Shown one piece after another: positions 59,373-64,000 of a stretch of DNA of 64,000 bases; positions within the stretch are counted from its first letter, which is position 1; each line of letters starts with the position of its first letter. Position numbers and translations under genes: made by a program. This stretch comes from Hyaloraphidium curvatum (Eukaryota > Monoblepharomycota > Hyaloraphidiomycetes > Hyaloraphidiales > Hyaloraphidiaceae), in NCBI GenBank assembly GCA_025558095.1, contig JAIVFI010000008.1:1-64000 (forward strand). Reading direction: 5' to 3'. The notes below the pieces were generated by a model. That model was not told where the DNA came from, searched no databases, and saw only the letters and a list, made by a program, of their open reading frames with translations.

Positions 59373-59955
59373 TCAAGGGGTGCGGGCCTTGTCGGCCTCG
59401 TTCTGCGTGGACGGGGGAGGGCTCGATCAGCACACCTCTGCGCAGAGGGAGCGCCCGCGTCCGCGCACCTGCATCTTGCTCCCGGCACCTTCGTTGCCCA
59501 TCACGGTGTCTTTCATGGACTGGAAGACGCCCTGTGAAAGGAGGGGGAGGGTGATCAGCACGATCACTGGGGGGAGGGGCGCGAGGGGAAGTGTACCTTG
59601 GACTCCTGCGGCTGGGCCTGCGCCGAAGTGAACCGGTAATTGGACGCGCGGTGAGTTGATCAATCCCCGTCCACGAGCCCGCAAGCGCCGCGCACCTTCC
59701 CGGCCATGTCGTCCGCCTTCCCGGTCAGCCCCTCCGAAATCTGCTGCCCGAGGCCCTTGGTGCTGTCCGGCTGCATCTGTTCCCCCTGAGCGTCAGCCTT
59801 CATGTCGCTACCGGTGTGCAGAAGGGTGCCGGACCTTCTCCTATGGAGGGGGAGGGAGGCGCAAGGTCAGTCATGCGACCTCCCGCGGCGGCCGGCGGCG
59901 GGGAACGGCGCACCTTGACCTGCTCGCCGGTGGACTTGCGCATAGGGTCGGACAT
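59373..59955 (-). CDS. Hsp9/Hsp12-like small hydrophilic protein encoded by very small exons
   Basis: Minus-strand exons: 59955-59914 (MSDPMRKSTGEQVK), about 59840-59696, 59617-59597 (AQPQESK), 59531-59469 (GVFQSMKDTVMGNEGAGSKMQ) and 59402-59373 (NEADKARTP). The introns are about 73, 78, 65 and 66 bases. The start MSDPMRKSTGEQVK and repeated QPDSTKGLGQQ-type units resemble Hsp9/Hsp12 proteins: small, unstructured stress proteins that stabilise membranes. The total would be about 100 aa, near the family size. The last three junctions are phase-consistent. The first is not: exon two reads DMKADAQGEQMQPDSTKGLG in a frame that needs two bases from exon one, while exon one ends on a codon. A missed splice site or a one-base error is likely. 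Confidence 0.68.
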
Positions 59956-60257
59956 TTATGGCTTCAGGTGCGGTGGTGTGGAGTGCGGGGGAGCGGTGTT
60001 TGGGTTGGTGTTTCGTGCTGGGTTGCGTCGCGCGGGCGCTGACGTGTCGGTCGTGTCGGTCGCGGGCTTCTTTCGTTCCCTTGCATTGAAGCGAGTCCAC
60101 GTACGGGCCCGAAGGCGGCCGAAACAATCATCTAGGAGATTAGACGGATTTCTCGCAAGGCAGGTGCGAGCTAGACGCCTCTACTGAAGCATCTCGATCC
60201 ACGTCAAGAACATGATCTCCTGCCATATCGATCCGTTCAGAATGCAAACCGCAATGA
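59956..60257. other. Intergenic region upstream of the Hsp12-like gene
   Basis: About 300 bases between the Hsp12-like start and the 3' end of the second PPR gene. No stress-response-type C4T run was noticed; no other feature was seen. Confidence 0.35.
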
Positions 60258-62520
60258 TCAGTCCCCGGAACGACGGCGGCCTCCGCGCTCCGGTCCGCCC
60301 TGCCCGCGGCCGCCGGCCGCCACCGCATCCTGCATCTCCTCCGCCCCCATGCCAGCCACTTCGAACCCCATACCAGCCATTCCCTGCCGGGCCAGGTCTT
60401 CCACTTCCTCCTTCGGCCCGTCCGGAAGCTGCGCGACGATGCCCAGCGCGTGGAGGTACCCGTGCAGCACGGCGTTGTCCCCCCGCCGGCCCCGCGGGGG
60501 CCGGATGCCCACCATGGCCGGGGTCGCGCGGGCGGGGAAGTCGGCGGCCTCGGGCGCCTTACCGGCGAAAAAGGCCCCGCAGACGGCGACCACGGTATCC
60601 AAGGCACCGTCCGCCTCGAAGCGCTTCAGGTTGTAGTTGAAGTGCTCCAGCAGCGTCGCCCAAGCCCACGGCATCCGCAGCATGCTGGGCGGCAGCTGGT
60701 TGATGACTTCGAAGATGGCCCCGGCCCACTTGTCGCCCTTGAAGAGCTCGTTGATGATCGGGCGCAGCCGGACCATTTCCAGTTCCTCCTTGGGCACCGC
60801 CGACCACAGGTCGGCCACCGCGGCCACGTCCCCGCGCCTCACAAGGGGCCGGAAAGCGCACCACCACACGGCCCGGTTGAACGCGACCCCGGCTTCCCGG
60901 AAGCTCCGCACCGCTTCCTTCACCTCGAGGGCAGTGGATTCCGGGCCGACGACCGAGTCCAACAGCGCGAGCACGACACTCGGGGCGGTGTGCTTTCCCT
61001 GCTCCTTCAGGGCCGCAAACTGCTCCTTGGCCAGATCCGTCCGGCCGTGCAGCGCCCGGGCGCGCAGGAGCTGTGCCCTGACTATGTCGTTCGGCTCGAC
61101 GCCCCGTGCCGCCAACTCGGCCTCGAGCGCCCCGACCGCCGCGACATCCCCGCGCATGGAAGCGTCCTTGATGAGGGCTGCGTAGGAGGAGTTCAGGGCG
61201 TTCGGGCTGCCGAGGAAAAGCGGATCCTCGAGGAGCATGTCCAGGGCGGCCCTGGCCAGCCGCGGGTGCCCGCCGTCCACGAGCGCGGTGATGATGGCAC
61301 CCAGGTCGCCGTAGTTAATGCGGAGGGCGCCGGGACCGGCGTTTTCGGCGGCCCGGGCGCGCGAGAACCGTACGACAAGGGCAAAGAGCTGGAGAACCTT
61401 GCGCGTGCGGTTGACGGAACCCGGCTCCATGCCCGGGCGGCAAAGGTCGGCGATGGATTCTGCCTTTTGCGAGGCCACGAAGCTTTCGAGGGCCGCAGCG
61501 GGATCGTCGGCGACTTCCAGGGGGTCCGGTTTGCCGGTAAAGAACGGCCCCTTCCAACCTGGCGCCAACCATTGGAGGTCCGCGAGGGCGTCTCGGTTCG
61601 CCGGATAGCCAACCAAGTCTTCCGACGAACCGCGATTGGCGTTCCGGATGGCTTCCACAAATCGGAAGACCACCAGATGTGGCATGGTGACGGCCTCGCC
61701 AGCAGTGACCCGGTGAAGCAGGCTCAGGAACGCCGTGTAGTTGCCTGCTTCGGCAAGGCCGCGCAGCAGAAGCGCCTGCGACTGCGCCAGGGACCCGCCG
61801 CATGAACGGACGAAATCGATCGCTTGGACGCATCCCGCGTGATTGCTGGCCGGTAACGATCATTAACGATCAATGGCGATCGCCCGCGGCAACCCACGAG
61901 AGATCGGGCAAGCGCACCCTCAGGTAGTGATGAATGGAGTTCGTGCAGGGGGCCATGCCGGCGTCGGCGGCGGCCCTCATTATCTTCTCCGCCCGCCAGA
62001 CGGCTGTTCTCGCCAGACTGCGCGATCTGGACCGCGACAGCTGGTCTCCCTCCTTGTGCGCGCTCTCGAGGGCCCGTCCCGCGCCGTGCGTCACGAGGAA
62101 GACCACGTGGTCGACATCGGATGCGGCGAGGTCCTCCGCGGAGCCCAGCGCACTGTAGCTCTCCCAGACCGCTTCGGCGGTGGAACTCAAGGACGTGCCG
62201 AGCGCCTTCGCCCTGCTCTTGTCCACGAGGTCGCGGAAGCGCGCGAGCGCGGCCTCACGGTCCGCGGCGGCAGCGGAGCGGCCGTTGCCGCGCGTGCGGG
62301 GCGGCGACACACGTTTCGGGCGGTCGGAAGCTCGTGCCGAGAACGGGCGGCGCGGCAGGGCGCGCGGCCGGCACGATCCCGCGAAGCGCGTTGGAGGGGG
62401 CGCAAGGAGGAGCCGGCGCGGGTTCCCCACCCCGGCGGCCGCCCCGGTCTCGTCAAGAACGCGTGAAGCGGTAGCTAGGAGAGTAGAATAAACCCGCTGA
62501 AGGCCTCTAACGCCCATCAT
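60258..62520 (-). CDS. Second pentatricopeptide-repeat-like protein (paralogue of the 1262-aa gene)
   Basis: 736 aa from exons 62520-61898 and 61845-60258. The 52-base intron (GTGGGT...GGCCAG) joins RLPDLS to NHAGCVQAIDFVRSCGGSL, the same position as the only intron of the larger PPR gene. The two proteins also share the order RGLAEAGNYTAFLSLLHR, GSSEDLVGYPA, DPLEVADDPAAAL and AESIADLCRPGMEPG. The N terminus (MMGVRGLQRVYSTLLATASRVL and a long Arg/Pro/Ser-rich leader) resembles a mitochondrial presequence. An in-frame ATG at 62583 would extend it by 21 residues. PPR-like helix pairs run through most of the protein (VDGGHPRLARAALDMLL, RTDLAKEQFAALKEQG, VAAVADLWSAVPKEE). The long disordered LL-motif tail of the paralogue is absent. 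Likely organellar RNA metabolism. Divergent from the C-S lyase gene. Confidence 0.75.
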
Positions 62521-62647
62521 GTTGGATAGAATGAGCGATTTACTCGATCGCACGATCAAACAAGACAACACTGACAACGCCATCAAGATGCGTGGCAGGC
62601 TGCCCACTCCAGCCGCATTCCGGCCATCTTATGGCGTTCACCGATCT

Positions 62648-63985
62648 ATGAACACCGATGTTCTTCCCAGGCCTCGGCATGGGCAGTTATTGGGACGCGT
62701 CGTCGTGCCCGCGCCACGGGCTCTGTCCTCCTCCGCATCCTCACCGCCCGCGCCGTTCGACGAACATGTCGACCGCGGACCGCACTACGCCATGAAGCAT
62801 TGCCGCTACGCCCTCGCCAACTCCGCCCCCCCGCGTGCCGACGGGCACCCGAACGTGATCCCGATGTGGGTCGCCGACACCGAGTTCCGCTCCCCGCCCG
62901 CGGTGCTCGCGCGGCTGCGGTCGTACCTCGATTCGCACGGGGTGCTGGGGTACTCGCACCCGCACGAGGTGGCGCCGCTGGAGGTGTCGATCGTGCGGTG
63001 GCTGAAGGAGATGCACGGGTGGGACGTCGACCCAACTTGGATCGTGCACCTGCCCGGCGTCGTGCCGGGTTTCCACGCGGCCCTGATGGGGGTCAAGACG
63101 CCCGGAAGGGCCGAGGCGGCGCTGGTGCAGGCGCCCAACTACCCGCCACTGCTGGCTGCCCCCGGACGGTGCGGGTTCCTGGACTCGCGGATCGGGACGG
63201 TCATTTCCAACGCCACCGGCCGCCGGCGATGGGTGCTTGACTTTGGCGACCTGGAGCGCAAGGCCGCGGATCCCAAGGCCTCGGTGCTCCTCCTCTGCAA
63301 CCCCACCAACCCCACCGGCACGTCCCTCACCCCCTCGGAGCTCGCCCAGGTGGCCGACATCTGCACGCGACACGACCTGATCGCCGTCTCGGACGAAATC
63401 TGGTCCGACCTCGTGCTCGACGGCGCCAAGCACACCCCCGCGGGCTCCATCCCCCATCTGGCGGACAGGAGCATCACCCTCATGAGCCCGAGCAAGTCGT
63501 TCAACATCGCCGGCCTGGGCTACGCCTTTGCCGTCGTCCCCTCCAAACCCCTGCGTTCCAAGCTCAAGACGGCGATGCGGGGCATCGTGCCCGCCCCCGG
63601 CATCCTGCCCTGCCTCGCCGCCGCCGAGGCATACTCGGGCAGCTGCGACGCGTGGCTGGAGGAGCAGAGGGGGTACCTCCTCGGCAACGCCGAACTGCTC
63701 GCCGCGGCGGCGGGGGGGGCGGGCGGGCTGGTGGAGGTGGTACGCCCCGAGGCGACCTTTCTCGCGTGGCTGGACTGCACCGCCCTCGCGCGCGAGCTCG
63801 GGTTGAGCGAAGGGGTGCAGGGCTTCTTCGAAAAGGCGGGGCTGGGGCCGAGCCCGGGGATGGATTTCGGGGGAAGCGGGTGGAAGGACTGGGCGAGGAT
63901 CAACTTTGGGGCGCCCAGGGGGACGGTGCAGGCGGCCCTGGCGAGGTTGGGGGAGGCGGTCAGGGCCGCGACGGGCGACCGGTGA
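62648..63985 (+). CDS. PatB/MalY-like PLP-dependent C-S lyase (cystathionine beta-lyase type)
   Basis: PLP-dependent fold-type I enzyme, 445 aa, single exon. MalY/PatB-type motifs: MKHCRYALANSA (in place of SxKW), VIPMWVADTEFRSPPAV, LGYSHPHE, WIVHLPGVVPGF, LLLCNPTNPTGTSL, VSDEIWSDLVLDGAKHTP and the PLP Lys283 in SPSKSFNIAGLG. The family cleaves C-S bonds of cystathionine or cysteine conjugates to pyruvate, ammonia and a thiol, or acts as an aminotransferase. The N-terminal 35 residues (Arg/Pro/Ser-rich, PAPRALSSSASSP) precede the domain and might be an organelle-targeting peptide. The start is ambiguous: in-frame ATGs also occur at 62519 and 62588, inside the presumed divergent promoter shared with the PPR gene. 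The ORF ends with TGA at 63983-63985, close to the window edge. Confidence 0.88.
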   Translation: MNTDVLPRPRHGQLLGRVVVPAPRALSSSASSPPAPFDEHVDRGPHYAMKHCRYALANSAPPRADGHPNVIPMWVADTEFRSPPAVLARLRSYLDSHGVLGYSHPHEVAPLEVSIVRWLKEMHGWDVDPTWIVHLPGVVPGFHAALMGVKTPGRAEAALVQAPNYPPLLAAPGRCGFLDSRIGTVISNATGRRRWVLDFGDLERKAADPKASVLLLCNPTNPTGTSLTPSELAQVADICTRHDLIAVSDEIWSDLVLDGAKHTPAGSIPHLADRSITLMSPSKSFNIAGLGYAFAVVPSKPLRSKLKTAMRGIVPAPGILPCLAAAEAYSGSCDAWLEEQRGYLLGNAELLAAAAGGAGGLVEVVRPEATFLAWLDCTALARELGLSEGVQGFFEKAGLGPSPGMDFGGSGWKDWARINFGAPRGTVQAALARLGEAVRAATGDR

Positions 63986-64000
63986 TTACAGACTCAGCAC

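Noticed and set aside
1-64000. Secondary-metabolite cluster suggested by P450, SDRs, amidases and methyltransferases
   Set aside because: No backbone synthase (PKS, NRPS, terpene synthase) is present, and the enzymes are scattered among housekeeping genes.

Overview
This window reads as GC-rich nuclear DNA of a fungus, probably an early-diverging, chytrid-like lineage. That placement is inferred from gene content and gene structure, not from a search. Pointers are a two-pore TOK-type K+ channel (a fungal family), a fungal transcription-factor middle-homology domain, a Pcl/PHO80-like cyclin, an Hsp9/Hsp12-like protein and pentatricopeptide-type organelle proteins. Genes are dense on both strands and split by about 50 short introns, mostly 48-80 bases. 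The 5' splice site is very often GTGGGT, and many introns contain a CTGAC/CTAAC-like branch site. Splice sites were placed by hand, requiring phase continuity and sensible protein sequence across each junction. No tRNA, rRNA, CRISPR array or intact transposon was seen.

Layout. 1-10.3 kb: tail of an extracellular-type repeat protein; TOK channel divergent from a PH/SH3 adaptor; tandem pair of FkbM methyltransferases; SDR oxidoreductase; membrane-anchored beta-helix protein. 10.3-22 kb: bacterial-like amidase, gamma-glutamylcyclotransferase-like protein, NmrA-like protein, a dead Sel1-repeat gene, a secreted N-formylglutamate-amidohydrolase-like enzyme, a membrane-anchored SDR and a small Cys-containing protein. 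22-32 kb: transcription-factor-like protein, a 2.9-kb stretch without a supported gene, a low-complexity protein, a divergent SDR, a kinase fragment and a MYND-finger protein. 32-42 kb: two secreted proteins (one with a one-base frame break), a membrane RING-H2 ligase, a second membrane-anchored SDR, an F-box protein, another SDR and a PRELI/Ups lipid-transfer protein. 42-64 kb: a large PPR protein, a fused YeeE/YedE-type sulphur transporter, a long coiled-coil protein, a P450, an FAAH-type amidase with a frame break, a cyclin, a DUF1295 membrane protein, an Hsp12-like gene of tiny exons, a second PPR protein and a PatB/MalY-like C-S lyase.

How the genes fit together. There is no obvious operon or biosynthetic cluster. 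The themes are redox and lipid enzymes (five SDRs, NmrA-like, P450, DUF1295, PRELI), sulphur/glutathione metabolism (GGCT-like, YeeE/YedE, C-S lyase), organelle RNA-binding proteins, and local duplication (FkbM tandem; two SDRs; two PPR genes). Several loci look decayed: a Sel1 gene with three nonsense codons, a kinase lacking its N-lobe, and three or four otherwise intact genes with single small frame breaks, which could be assembly errors.
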